A stretch of 64,000 nt of DNA from Mycobacterium sp. IS-836 (GTDB taxonomy: Bacteria > Actinomycetota > Actinomycetes > Mycobacteriales > Mycobacteriaceae): the NCBI RefSeq assembly GCF_001954275.1, contig NZ_MBEU01000009.1, positions 124,001 to 188,000 on the forward strand. Direction: 5' to 3'. Every line of letters starts with the position of its first letter. Position 1 is the first letter of the stretch. Shown in pieces: positions 1 to 7,985 of the stretch. A model generated the notes under the pieces. That model saw nothing but the letters and a program-made list of their open reading frames with translations, was not told the origin of the DNA and made no database searches. A program made the position numbers and the translations under genes.

Positions 1-2
1 CG

Positions 3-368
3 TTGGCCGCCACCGAAACTCCTCTGACGGAGGCGCGCGCGCTATGCGACGACGCGGTGCTCGGCATCGAATTGGCGCTTGCCGACGTGGAGTTCAGCGA
101 CGGGCGCCTGGCCCATCGCTTGTTGACGCGCGAGGTGCGCCGTGCGGTCTCCCGCACCTTCACCGGCGCCGGTTACCGGGCGCAAAGCGGAACGCCGCAC
201 GGCCAGCAGGAACCGATCAACTTCGGTCCCGGCAATCCCGCCGGCCCAGAGGGCGAAGAGCCCGGCGCAGTGGCCAAGCGCCGCGGCGGCGGCGACGGAA
301 CCGGTTGCATCTTCTGCTGCGATGGCTGCGACTGTTGTTGCGACTGCGGCGATTGCTGCGACTGCTGA
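3..368 (+). CDS. Hypothetical protein with cysteine-rich C-terminal tail (5' end possibly outside window)
   Basis: I do not recognise this gene. The frame is open from the first bases, so the TTG at 3 may be internal and the true start may lie upstream. Residues 1-60 look like a small helical domain. They are followed by a Gly/Pro/Glu linker, a KRRGGGDG basic stretch, and a final 20 residues of which 11 are Cys (CIFCC, CDCCCDC, CDCC spacing). Such Cys density suggests metal binding, as in metallothioneins, but this is inference. The stop is 8 bases before an enoyl-CoA hydratase ATG, so the two are probably co-transcribed. Confidence 0.6.
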   Translation: MAATETPLTEARALCDDAVLGIELALADVEFSDGRLAHRLLTREVRRAVSRTFTGAGYRAQSGTPHGQQEPINFGPGNPAGPEGEEPGAVAKRRGGGDGTGCIFCCDGCDCCCDCGDCCDC

Positions 369-376
369 GCCGGGCC

Positions 377-1159
377 ATGACTACCTACGACACGCTCACG
401 TTCGCGCAGGACGGACCCGTCACCCGAATTGTGCTCAACCGGCCGGACGCAGCCAACGGCATCGACGACACGCTGGCGCGTGAGTTGGTCGACGCGGCAG
501 CGCGATGCGACGTCCCCGAGACGAAGGTGGTCGTGCTTAGCGGCGCGGGACGGTTCTTCTGCGCCGGCGGCGACTTGAAGGCGATGGCCGCCTCGCCGCT
601 CGGTCCCGGCCGATTCGTCAAACGCCTTGCCGACGACCTGCACCGGGCGATCTCGACGTTCGCGCGGATGGGCGCGGTCCTGATCATCGCGGTCAACGGC
701 GTCGCGGCAGGGGCGGGATTCAGCCTCGCGATGATCGGCGATCTGGTGCTGGCCGCCGAGTCCGCGTCGTTCACCATGGCCTACACCAAGGCGGGGCTCA
801 GCCCCGATGGCAGCTCGTCCTACTATCTGCCGCGGCTGATCGGCGTCCGCCGCACCCAGGAGCTGATGCTGACCAACCGGCGGCTCTCGTCCCAGGAGGC
901 GGCGCAGTGGGGATTGGTGACCGAAGTCGTGCCCGACGACGGTCTGGACGCCCGCGTCGACTCGCTGGTCGCTGAAATGGCCGGCGCCGCAAAAGCTTCC
1001 AGCTCGGCGGTGAAGAAACTACTGCTCACGAGTTTCGGTAATGGGCTCGAGGAGCAAATGGAGATCGAAGGCCGGATCATCGCGGCATGCGCCGACGGTC
1101 CCGACGGCCGCGAGGGCATCGACGCGTTCGTAAACAAGCGGGCGCCGAAGTTCGCCTGA
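377..1159 (+). CDS. Enoyl-CoA hydratase/isomerase family protein
   Basis: A 260-residue crotonase-fold protein, the usual family length. The FCAGGDLKAM motif and the GAGFSLAMIGD segment form the two oxyanion-hole loops. The active-site loop reads LSPDGSSSYYLPRLIG, which resembles the PaaG-type isomerase loop (Asp in SPDG) more than the two-Glu hydratase site, so ring or double-bond isomerisation of an acyl-CoA is as likely as hydration. The frame is open upstream to 44, but the family N-terminus (TYDTLTFAQDGPV) and the 8-base gap after the previous stop favour ATG 377. The specific substrate is unknown. Confidence 0.88.
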   Translation: MTTYDTLTFAQDGPVTRIVLNRPDAANGIDDTLARELVDAAARCDVPETKVVVLSGAGRFFCAGGDLKAMAASPLGPGRFVKRLADDLHRAISTFARMGAVLIIAVNGVAAGAGFSLAMIGDLVLAAESASFTMAYTKAGLSPDGSSSYYLPRLIGVRRTQELMLTNRRLSSQEAAQWGLVTEVVPDDGLDARVDSLVAEMAGAAKASSSAVKKLLLTSFGNGLEEQMEIEGRIIAACADGPDGREGIDAFVNKRAPKFA

Positions 1160-1198
1160 GTCAGTCGGTCTGCGGGCACCCACATGACTCTCGAATCT

Positions 1199-1216
1199 GA
1201 TAGCGCATGCGCTATC
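1199..1216. promoter_or_regulatory. Perfect 18-bp palindrome, candidate operator
   Basis: GATAGCGCATGCGCTATC is its own reverse complement over all 18 bases. It lies 40 bases after the hydratase stop and about 100 bases before the antiporter start. There is no loop or T-run, which suits a dimeric repressor site better than a terminator. The binding protein is unknown. Confidence 0.45.
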
Positions 1217-1317
1217 GCGTTTGAAATTCACCTGCCCCTTCCCTGACGATGCCCGTGGGGCGGGTGTGACTCAAACCCCAAGCGGCGCAGGCCGAGCGCG
1301 TCCGGCAGGATGGGCTG

Positions 1318-2910
1318 GTGTTTGGCCTTGAACTCGTCGTCGCGCTCGTGTCGACCGTCATCGTGGGGACGGTCATCGGCCGGCGGTATCGCGTGGGCCC
1401 GCCGGTGCTCCTCATCTTGCTCGGCGCACTGATGGGTCTGATCCCGCATTTCGGTCATGTGCATGTCGACGGCGAGGTCGTGCTGCTGCTGTTCCTGCCC
1501 GGGATCCTCTACTGGGAAGGCATCAACACCAGCTTTCGCGAGATCCGGGCGAACGCGCGCATCATCGTCATCCTCAGCGTCGCCCTGGTGATCGCGACGG
1601 CGGCCGCCGTGTCGTGGACCGCGCGCTCGCTGGGCATGGACCCGCATGCGGCCGGCGTCCTGGGTGCGGTGCTGTCCCCCACCGACGCCGCCGCGGTGGC
1701 CGGCCTCGCCAAAAAGCTGCCGCGCCGCCAGCTGACCGTGCTGAAGGCCGAGAGCCTCATCAACGACGGCACCGCGCTGGTACTGTTCGCCGTCAGCGTC
1801 CAGGTCGCGATCGGCGGATCGGCGATCAGCCCACTGCAAGTGACCGGCCGGTTCATCCTGTCCTACGTCGGCGGCATCGCCGCCGGGCTGCTAGTCGGCG
1901 GCGCGGCCACCCTCATCCGCAAACGAATCGACGCGCCGCAGGAGGAGGGCGCCCTGAGTCTGCTGACACCGTTCGCGGCGTTCCTGTTGGCTCAAGCCTT
2001 CGACTGCAGCGGTGTGGTCGCGGTCATGGTGTCCGCCCTGGTGCTCGCGTACGCCGGGCCGCTGGTGATCCGCGCCCGCTCCCGCCTGACGGCCTATGGG
2101 TTTTGGGACATCGCGACATTCCTGCTCAACGGCTCGTTATGGGTGTTCGTTGGGGTGCAGATCCCGGGCGCGTTGCGCGGCATCGCGGGCGTCGATGGCG
2201 GATTTCGCCACGCCTTGTATCTCGCTCTCGCCATCACCGGGGTGGTCATCGTGTCCCGGATCGTGTGGGGCGAGGTCACCACTCTTCTCATTCGCCTCAT
2301 CGACCGCCGCGAGTTGCAACGCACCCGTCGCGTCAACTGGCGCCAGCGCTTCCTCACGGCGTGGGCCGGATTCCGCGGGGCCGTGTCGCTGGCCGCGGCG
2401 GTGGCCGTCCCGGCGACCACGCTCAGCGGCGCGCCGTTCCCGGACCGCAGCCTGCTGATCTTCATCGTGGTCGTCGTCATCCTGGTGACCGTCCTGGTCC
2501 AGGGAACCACGCTGCCGGCCGTGGTCCGCTGGGCGAAGATCCCCGACGACGCCACCTACGTCCAAGAATTGGACCTGGCCCGCACCCGCGGCGTACAAGC
2601 GGCCCTCGACGCGCTGCCGACGGTCGCCGACGAAGTCGGCATCAGCGACGACCTACGACGGCGCCTGCAGAAGGAATACGAGGAGAAGGCCGCGCTCGCC
2701 CAGGCCACCGAGGACGGTTCGGCGAATAGCCGCCTGCTCAAGGGCAAGGAGAAGGTCCGCCGGGTGCGACTCGGCGTGCTCGAACACAAGCGCCGCGAAA
2801 TCACCGCGCTTCGCAACCAAAAAGTCATCGACGACATCGTCCTGCGCGAGTTGCAGAACGAGATGGATCTAGAGGAAGTGCAGCTGCTCAACGCCGCCGA
2901 CGACGAGTGA
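1318..2910 (+). CDS. CPA1-family Na+/H+ antiporter
   Basis: A 530-residue membrane transporter exchanging monovalent cations for protons. About 12 hydrophobic segments occupy residues 1-400. Family signatures are visible: SPTDAAAVAGL, the ESLINDGTALVLF segment with the ND pair of the ion site, and GFRGAVSLAAA. Residues 420-530 form a charged, probably helical cytoplasmic tail rich in Glu, Lys and Arg, the usual regulatory tail of NhaP-type exchangers. Start is GTG 1318, directly encoding the first membrane helix (FGLELVVALVSTVIVG). It stands alone, with a perfect palindrome in its upstream region. Confidence 0.87.
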   Translation: MFGLELVVALVSTVIVGTVIGRRYRVGPPVLLILLGALMGLIPHFGHVHVDGEVVLLLFLPGILYWEGINTSFREIRANARIIVILSVALVIATAAAVSWTARSLGMDPHAAGVLGAVLSPTDAAAVAGLAKKLPRRQLTVLKAESLINDGTALVLFAVSVQVAIGGSAISPLQVTGRFILSYVGGIAAGLLVGGAATLIRKRIDAPQEEGALSLLTPFAAFLLAQAFDCSGVVAVMVSALVLAYAGPLVIRARSRLTAYGFWDIATFLLNGSLWVFVGVQIPGALRGIAGVDGGFRHALYLALAITGVVIVSRIVWGEVTTLLIRLIDRRELQRTRRVNWRQRFLTAWAGFRGAVSLAAAVAVPATTLSGAPFPDRSLLIFIVVVVILVTVLVQGTTLPAVVRWAKIPDDATYVQELDLARTRGVQAALDALPTVADEVGISDDLRRRLQKEYEEKAALAQATEDGSANSRLLKGKEKVRRVRLGVLEHKRREITALRNQKVIDDIVLRELQNEMDLEEVQLLNAADDE

Positions 2911-2963
2911 GTCCTGTGTACGTCACACGCGCCTCACGAATCTCGCCGGAAAGGTGGCACCCT

Positions 2964-3323
2964 TTGTGCCCGCCTCATAGCGACAACTTGAGTACTTGTC
3001 ATACCGGCACGCGATCGTTCGGGTATGGAGCTCCACGGAATCGAATTGCGTTACGTGCTCACGTGGCACCTTGCCCACAATGGACGAACGACCATCGCCG
3101 AAATGATCGATGCGCTCAATCGGCAGGGCTTCCGCGTCCGCGGCAGGGCATCAAAGGCCATTTCCGATGCCTTGCGTTGGGAGACCGCACGCGACAGAGC
3201 GCGCCGAATCGGACGAGGCCGGTACGGGCCTGGGTATATCCCGCGCTCGACCGAACACAGAATCCACCAACGCGTGCTGGCGCTGCGGGAGGCAGCGAAA
3301 TTGTCGCTGTGAGGCGGGCACAA
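2964..3323. repeat. Inverted-repeat-bounded unit carrying a small ORF
   Basis: A 23-base arm at 2964-2986 (core TGCCCGCCTC, then AGCGACAA) recurs inverted at 3301-3323 with 22 of 23 matches. The arms enclose the 95-codon ORF at 3025-3312, and the right arm contains that ORF's last four codons and stop. A related inverted pair lies at 30513-30592 without any ORF. The layout looks like a small mobile or miniature element, but no transposase signature or target duplication was identified. Confidence 0.6.
3025..3312 (+). CDS. Small conserved-type basic protein inside inverted repeats
   Basis: A 95-residue protein of unknown function. It is rich in Arg, with a pattern suggesting a compact helical, possibly winged-helix fold: LAHNGRTTIAEMIDALN, then a basic GRASKAISDALRWE segment and an Arg-rich stretch GRGRYGPGYIPR. 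DNA binding is a reasonable guess only. Its C-terminal LSL and stop codon fall inside the right inverted repeat of the surrounding unit, so ORF and repeat appear to have moved or evolved as one piece. ATG 3025 follows GTTCGGGT, and no strong ribosome site is visible. Confidence 0.55.
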   Translation: MELHGIELRYVLTWHLAHNGRTTIAEMIDALNRQGFRVRGRASKAISDALRWETARDRARRIGRGRYGPGYIPRSTEHRIHQRVLALREAAKLSL

Positions 3324-3371
3324 CGGGCATCCCTTCCCGCGGGAGGCCAAAGTGGTGGATGTGACTAGGCC

Positions 3372-4031
3372 TCAGCGGTAGATATTCACGCAGGCGGGCA
3401 ACCGTAGGCGCGTTGGATCGCTTCGGCCGGTGGCGGCGAGCAGAAAATCGTGTGGCCCCATGCCGGTTTGCCGCTCGAAGCGCTCGCTCGAGATGCCCAA
3501 CAGCCGCTCGATGGCCGGGTTCGCGACCGCGCCGTCATCGCGCTGCAGTGCGCCGAGCACGAAGTCGAGGCTCCTCTGCAGCCCGGGCCCGGCATCGAAC
3601 GGCAGCCCCAGCGCGGCGCGAATGTCGTCGCCGTGGAGATAGGCGTCGTTCAGCAGCGCGTGCATGCCCTGCCCAAGCGTGAGCCCGCGCACCTGAATAG
3701 GCGCCGACCAGGCCGCGTCGTCGAACACCTCCGCAAGGCGCGCAAGTGAATCCATTGCGCTCCGCAGTCGCCCCGCGAGCGCCTCAGGCGATTCGCCGCG
3801 CAGGGCCGCGGCTTGGTCGTCGGGCGTGCGACTGCCGATGGTGCCGCCGACCGTGTCGAGCGCCTGGCCCACCACGTGGCCGGCGACGTCGCGCACCTGC
3901 CACCCCGCGCAGCGGGTGACCCGAGCCCAGTCCGAAACATCCAGTGCGCCAATCAGTTCGGCGAATGAACGATATTCGTCGAGTAAGCCCATCATGGTCT
4001 GGTCGCGATCGGGCCCTGGCCGCATGATCAT
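3372..4031 (-). CDS. Maleylpyruvate isomerase-like (MDMPI/DinB-fold) protein
   Basis: A 219-residue protein with the mycothiol-dependent metal-binding N-terminal fold: LLDEYRSFAELIGALDVSDW, then CAGWQVRDVAGHVVGQ with the helix-1 and helix-2 His pattern, and a later DAYLHGDDIRAAL helix carrying a further His and Asp. Such proteins are putative thiol-dependent isomerases or transferases. Substrates are mostly unknown. The ATG at 4031 overlaps the TGA of the upstream luciferase-like gene (ATGA), indicating translational coupling, so the pair probably handles one substrate. The longer open frame beyond 4031 overlaps that gene and is not real. Confidence 0.75.
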   Translation of the reverse strand: MIMRPGPDRDQTMMGLLDEYRSFAELIGALDVSDWARVTRCAGWQVRDVAGHVVGQALDTVGGTIGSRTPDDQAAALRGESPEALAGRLRSAMDSLARLAEVFDDAAWSAPIQVRGLTLGQGMHALLNDAYLHGDDIRAALGLPFDAGPGLQRSLDFVLGALQRDDGAVANPAIERLLGISSERFERQTGMGPHDFLLAATGRSDPTRLRLPACVNIYR

Positions 4032-4978
4032 CGCAGCGCCACCGTTACGCTGCGCAGCCGGTGCAGCTGCTCGATGAACCCATCGGGGCCGAGTACACCT
4101 ATCCGGCAGACCAGATGCCGCGCGCCCGCGTCGACGAAGCTTGCCAGCCGGGCGGTCACGGCGTCGGGTGTCCCGGCCGCGAACGTCTGGATCTGCTCGA
4201 CAACGTCGATGCCGAATCCATATGTCTGGGTTGCGAAGTGATCCAAGGCAGCTCGCCCTCCGTCGGCATCGTCCGTCAACAGCACGGTGACGAACAACGC
4301 CGGGGTGACGGCATCGGCGCCGCGGCCCGCACCTTGGGCGGCGGCGCACACCTCCAGCAGACCCGACCGATAGCCCTGCGGCGTCGGGGGATACGGGAGC
4401 CACCCGTCGTACAAGCGGCCGGCTCGAGCCCGGGCGCCGGCGGTGTCCGCGGCCAGCCACACCGGTGGACCGGACGCGTTGAAGGGAGTGATGCCGGCCG
4501 GGATGTCGTCGAGATGCAGCACCGCGCCGTGAAAAGAGCTGGGCTCCTTGGAGTTCCAGAGCTGGCGCCACAACGCAACGGTGTCGTCGAGGCGCGCAAA
4601 CCTTCGGGCCCATGGCACCTCCGACGCGGCGTATTCCACCTCGGACAGTCCCGGGAAGCCCGCGCCCACCGCCACCGCCAACCGCCCACCCGACAGCCGG
4701 TCAATCGAAGCCAGCACCTGCGCGGTCTGCACCGGCCGCCGCAGCACCGGCTGTAACGCAGCGGTGCCCAGAATGATCCGGTCGGTGACGGCGGCCGTTG
4801 CCGAGAGAAACGTCAGCGCCTCGATGCGGGGCCGCACCAACGAGTCGTTGGCCCATAGCGAGTCGAACCCCAGCTCTTCGACGGCGCGGGCGAAGTCGAG
4901 GAGTCCACGCAGATCGGTACCGGCCCAGGGCTCGGCGGCGAGCGGCGGCATGACACCAATGCAGACTGGCTGATCCAT
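4028..4978 (-). CDS. LLM-class F420-dependent oxidoreductase
   Basis: A 316-residue luciferase-like monooxygenase-family protein, a TIM-barrel flavin or F420 enzyme. Seen are the N-terminal strand VCIGVMPPL, the ELGFDSLWANDS segment, the LGTAALQPVLRRPVQTA turn, and SGGRLAVAVGAG, which packs near the cofactor phosphate. The start is ATG 4978 because the family N-terminus begins there. It is divergent from an XRE/MmyB-type regulator gene whose start is 84 bases away, with a near-perfect palindrome between, so it is probably controlled by that regulator. It is coupled to the MDMPI-like gene. Confidence 0.82.
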   Translation of the reverse strand: MDQPVCIGVMPPLAAEPWAGTDLRGLLDFARAVEELGFDSLWANDSLVRPRIEALTFLSATAAVTDRIILGTAALQPVLRRPVQTAQVLASIDRLSGGRLAVAVGAGFPGLSEVEYAASEVPWARRFARLDDTVALWRQLWNSKEPSSFHGAVLHLDDIPAGITPFNASGPPVWLAADTAGARARAGRLYDGWLPYPPTPQGYRSGLLEVCAAAQGAGRGADAVTPALFVTVLLTDDADGGRAALDHFATQTYGFGIDVVEQIQTFAAGTPDAVTARLASFVDAGARHLVCRIGVLGPDGFIEQLHRLRSVTVALR

Positions 4979-5012
4979 ATCGCGATCGTGTCGCCGGGAG
5001 TGGTGCACGGCA

Positions 5013-5028
5013 ATTCCCTGCAAGGAAT
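5013..5028. promoter_or_regulatory. Operator-like palindrome in divergent promoter
   Basis: ATTCCCTGCAAGGAAT is palindromic at 14 of 16 positions. It sits between the divergent luciferase-like gene (start 4978) and the XRE regulator (start 5063). It is a plausible binding site for that regulator, controlling both directions. This is inferred from position and symmetry. Confidence 0.45.
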
Positions 5029-5062
5029 AGCGTCCAGCGCGGCAAATGAGTTGACTGTTGGC

Positions 5063-5845
5063 ATGTCCGTTTCGGCGCCGGAAGACTTCGGCGCGGTCCT
5101 GCGCGAATGGCGCAATCGGCGCCGGCTCAGCCAGATCGACCTGGCCATCCAGGCCGGCACCACACAGCGGCACCTGAGCTTCCTGGAGCAGGGGCGATCA
5201 GTGCCGGGTCGCGAAATCGTCAGTAGGTTGGCGGACTCGCTGCAACTGACGCTGCGACAGCGCAACGCGCTGCTCTCGGCGGCGGGATTCGCGCCGGCGC
5301 ACCCCGAGTCGCCGCCGGACGCGCCGCTGCTGGAACCCGTGCGGGAGGCGCTGCAGCACGTCCTCGACGGCCACCTCCCGTATCCGGCGATGGTCATGGA
5401 CGGCTTCGGCGAACTGGTCGCCGCGAATAGCGCCTTTGGACTACTGACCGACGGGGTGTCGGAGTCGCTGCTGGAACCACCGATCAATGTGTTGCGCGTC
5501 GCGTTGCATCCGGAGGGCATGGCGGCGCGCATCGTGAATCTCGATGATTGGCGCCGACACATCCTGCATGGTCTGCGTGAGCGTGGCCCGCACCCACGGC
5601 TCGATGCGCTCATCGAGGAACTAGAGGCGTACGGGCTGCCGGCGCCGGGCGGCAAGCCGATCGAATCGCTGGGCTTCGCCGTGCCGCTGCACCTGCGCTC
5701 CCCCGACGGCGACGTGCGGCTGGTGGCAACGATTTCGACGTTCGTCACGGCACTCGACGTCACCATCGCGGAGCTGCGGCTGGAGGCGTTCCTGCCCGCC
5801 GACCGCGAAACCGCAGCGATTCTCGCCAGTCGCCATGCCGAGTGA
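5063..5845 (+). CDS. XRE-family regulator with MmyB-like ligand-binding domain
   Basis: A 260-residue transcription regulator. Residues 8-65 form a helix-turn-helix (LREWRNRRRLSQIDLAIQAG, then TTQRHLSFLEQGRSVPG). Residues 95-250 match the MmyB-type sensor domain, with YPAMVMDGFGELVAANSAF. This domain class binds a hydrophobic, fatty-acid-like ligand in known members. ATG 5063 is preferred over the earlier in-frame start at 4988, since the earlier codons cross the palindrome at 5013-5028. Divergent orientation suggests it controls the 4978-4028 luciferase-like operon and itself. Confidence 0.82.
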   Translation: MSVSAPEDFGAVLREWRNRRRLSQIDLAIQAGTTQRHLSFLEQGRSVPGREIVSRLADSLQLTLRQRNALLSAAGFAPAHPESPPDAPLLEPVREALQHVLDGHLPYPAMVMDGFGELVAANSAFGLLTDGVSESLLEPPINVLRVALHPEGMAARIVNLDDWRRHILHGLRERGPHPRLDALIEELEAYGLPAPGGKPIESLGFAVPLHLRSPDGDVRLVATISTFVTALDVTIAELRLEAFLPADRETAAILASRHAE

Positions 5846-5941
5846 GACGAGCAGGCCTTCCGTCGACGAATTCACCGACTGTTCAGGCACCCGTCGGTTC
5901 CACATCGTTGAGTGCACAGGCGCGGCGGGTGTCCTCACGGT

Positions 5942-7048
5942 ATGCGTGTTGTACAGGTCGCCAACTTTTATGGCCCACGCTCCGGCGGCCTTCGCACCGC
6001 GGTGGACCGGCTCGGCGCCGAATACTGCGCCACGGGACACGAGGTGTTTCTGATCGTCCCCGGTCCGCACACCGAGCACACCGAGTTGCGGACGGGAGTT
6101 GTACGAATCACCTTGCCCGCCAGGCTGATTCCGTTTACCGGCGGCTACCGCGCGGTGATGCCGTGGCCGGTCAAGGCGCTGGTGGAGTCGCTGAAACCCG
6201 ACGCGCTGGAGGTCTCCGACCGTCTGACGCTGCGATCACTGGGACCGTGGGGCCGCGAATTCGGCGTCAAGACGGTGATGATCTCGCACGAGCGCCTGGA
6301 TCGCCTTGTGGGACAGATACTTCCGCGTCGGGCCGCGGAGAAGTTCGCGGACTTCGCCAACAGGCGCACCGCCGCCAACTACGACACCGTGGTGTGCACC
6401 ACGGGTTTCGCTCGCGAGGAATTCGATCGCATCGGGGCGACAAACACCGTCACCGTCCCGCTGGGCGTGGACCTGCACACCTTCCACCCGCGGCGGCACT
6501 CGTACCTGGTGCGGCGGCGATGGGCCACACCGGAACAGATCCTGCTGGTGCACTGCGGCCGGCTGTCGGTGGAAAAACGCGTCGACCGCAGCATCGACGC
6601 GCTCGGCGCCCTGTGCCATGCCGGCGTCGATGCCCGGCTGGTCGTCGTGGGCGAGGGCCCGTTGCGGGCCAGGCTGCAGCGGCAGGCCGCCCGTCTTCCG
6701 ATCGACTTCACCGGTTTCATCAACGACCGCCACACCGTTGCGGGGTTGCTCGCCACGGCCGACGTGACGCTGGCACCCGGGCCGCACGAAACCTTCGGGC
6801 TCGCCGCGCTGGAATCGCTGGCGTGCGGGACGCCCGCCGTCGTCTCGCGCACGTCGGCGCTGACCGAGATCGTCACGCCCGACAGCGGCGCGCTGGCCGA
6901 CAACGACCCCTTCGCCATCGCGACAGCCGTCGGCGCCATCGTCAGCCGACCCGAGCGGCACCGCCGCAGTTCCGCGCGGCGCCGCGCGGAGAACTTCACC
7001 TGGCAGCGCGCGGCGGCGGGCATGCTGGCATCGCTGGGAACCGCCTAG
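5942..7048 (+). CDS. pimC: GDP-mannose-dependent alpha-mannosyltransferase PimC
   Basis: A 368-residue GT-B glycosyltransferase of the GT4 type. The N-terminal half has the glycine-rich acceptor loop in VANFYGPRSGGLRTAVDRLG. The C-terminal half has LLVHCGRLSVEKR, the donor-site segment, and HETFGLAALESLACGTPAVV, with the E-x7-E type motif holding the nucleotide sugar. The sequence matches what I recall of PimC of M. tuberculosis CDC1551, which adds a third mannose to phosphatidylinositol dimannoside at the inner membrane face. That gene is reported missing from H37Rv. ATG 5942 starts at the family N-terminus MRVVQVANF. It ends 13 bases before sseB. Confidence 0.87.
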   Translation: MRVVQVANFYGPRSGGLRTAVDRLGAEYCATGHEVFLIVPGPHTEHTELRTGVVRITLPARLIPFTGGYRAVMPWPVKALVESLKPDALEVSDRLTLRSLGPWGREFGVKTVMISHERLDRLVGQILPRRAAEKFADFANRRTAANYDTVVCTTGFAREEFDRIGATNTVTVPLGVDLHTFHPRRHSYLVRRRWATPEQILLVHCGRLSVEKRVDRSIDALGALCHAGVDARLVVVGEGPLRARLQRQAARLPIDFTGFINDRHTVAGLLATADVTLAPGPHETFGLAALESLACGTPAVVSRTSALTEIVTPDSGALADNDPFAIATAVGAIVSRPERHRRSSARRRAENFTWQRAAAGMLASLGTA

Positions 7049-7061
7049 TTACGCTCGATCG

Positions 7062-7910
7062 GTGCAACCGCGCGACCGGGTCCTGATCACGGTCACGGAG
7101 CTGGCCGACATCATCGCCGCGGGCGATCCGCTCACCGTCCTGGATGTGCGGTGGCGGCTCGACGAGCCCGACGGGCGAACGGCCTACCTGGAGGGCCACA
7201 TCCCGGGCGCGGTGTACGTGTCACTCGAGGACGAGCTCAGCGATCACAGCGTCGCCGGCCGCGGACGACATCCCCTCCCGTCGGGACGCGATCTGGAGGC
7301 CGCCGCGCGCCGCTGGGGTATTCGGACCGACGCGACGGTCGTGGTCTATGACGACTGGAATCGTGCCGGCTCCGCGCGGGCATGGTGGGTGTTGACCGCG
7401 GCGGGACTGCCGAACGTAAGGATTCTGGACGGCGGCCTGCCGGCATGGCGGTCCGCCGGGCATGGTCTTGAGTCAGGTCTCGTCGACCCACGACCGGGGA
7501 ATGTGACTGTGCCGCACGACGATTTGTATGCCGGGGGTCGGCCGACGTTGACCGCCGAGCAGTCTGTAGCGGTGACACTGCTCGACGCCCGCGCGCCGGA
7601 ACGCTTCCGCGGCGACGTCGAACCCCTCGACCCCGTCGCCGGTCACATCCCCGGCGCGAAGAACCTGCCGAGCACCGCGGTGCTGGCCCCCGACGGCACG
7701 TTTGTCGGCGATCGTGCGCTCGCGCAATCGCTTTCCGACCGCGGCATCTCCGATGACGGCCCGCTGGGTGCCTACTGCGGCTCGGGGGTTACCGCCAGTG
7801 TCGTGATCGCCGCGCTCGCGGCAACCGGCCGCGAGGCGTCGCTGTTCCCCGGGTCATGGTCCGAATGGTGTTCGGTCCCAAGCCGCCCGGTCAGCCGCGG
7901 TTCCGAATAG
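7062..7910 (+). CDS. sseB: Thiosulfate/3-mercaptopyruvate sulfurtransferase SseB
   Basis: A 282-residue tandem rhodanese. The inactive N-terminal domain holds VLDVRWRLDEPDGR and YLEGHIPGAVYVSLE. The C-terminal domain holds LLDARAPERFRGDVEPLDPV and the catalytic loop YCGSGVTA with Cys about 239, which forms the persulfide. It transfers sulfane sulfur to a thiophilic acceptor in the cytosol. Sequence and length match what I recall of M. tuberculosis SseB (Rv2291). The GTG start at 7062 follows pimC by 13 bases, so they may be co-transcribed. Confidence 0.9.
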   Translation: MQPRDRVLITVTELADIIAAGDPLTVLDVRWRLDEPDGRTAYLEGHIPGAVYVSLEDELSDHSVAGRGRHPLPSGRDLEAAARRWGIRTDATVVVYDDWNRAGSARAWWVLTAAGLPNVRILDGGLPAWRSAGHGLESGLVDPRPGNVTVPHDDLYAGGRPTLTAEQSVAVTLLDARAPERFRGDVEPLDPVAGHIPGAKNLPSTAVLAPDGTFVGDRALAQSLSDRGISDDGPLGAYCGSGVTASVVIAALAATGREASLFPGSWSEWCSVPSRPVSRGSE

Positions 7911-7927
7911 TCCCGTTTATTTCCTAG

Positions 7928-7952
7928 TGCAACTATTGCATAGTGCTATAGT
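7928..7952 (+). promoter_or_regulatory. Promoter with overlapping operator-like inverted repeats
   Basis: TGCAA-cta-TTGCA (7928-7940) and ACTAT-tgc-ATAGT (7932-7944) overlap each other and abut TATAGT (7947-7952), a good -10 hexamer 33 bases before the monooxygenase ATG. The overlap of symmetry and promoter suggests repression. The regulator is not in the immediate neighbourhood. Confidence 0.45.
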
Positions 7953-7985
7953 AGTAAGCGTCCCTGCTGGCTGGAAGGGGTACGC

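Noticed and set aside
44-376. In-frame upstream extension of the enoyl-CoA hydratase
   Set aside because: It overlaps the Cys-rich gene in another frame, is Arg-rich shadow sequence, and the family N-terminus starts at 377.
4032-4613. Long upstream extension of the MDMPI-like gene
   Set aside because: It lies inside the luciferase-like gene in another frame. The ATGA overlap at 4028-4031 defines the start.
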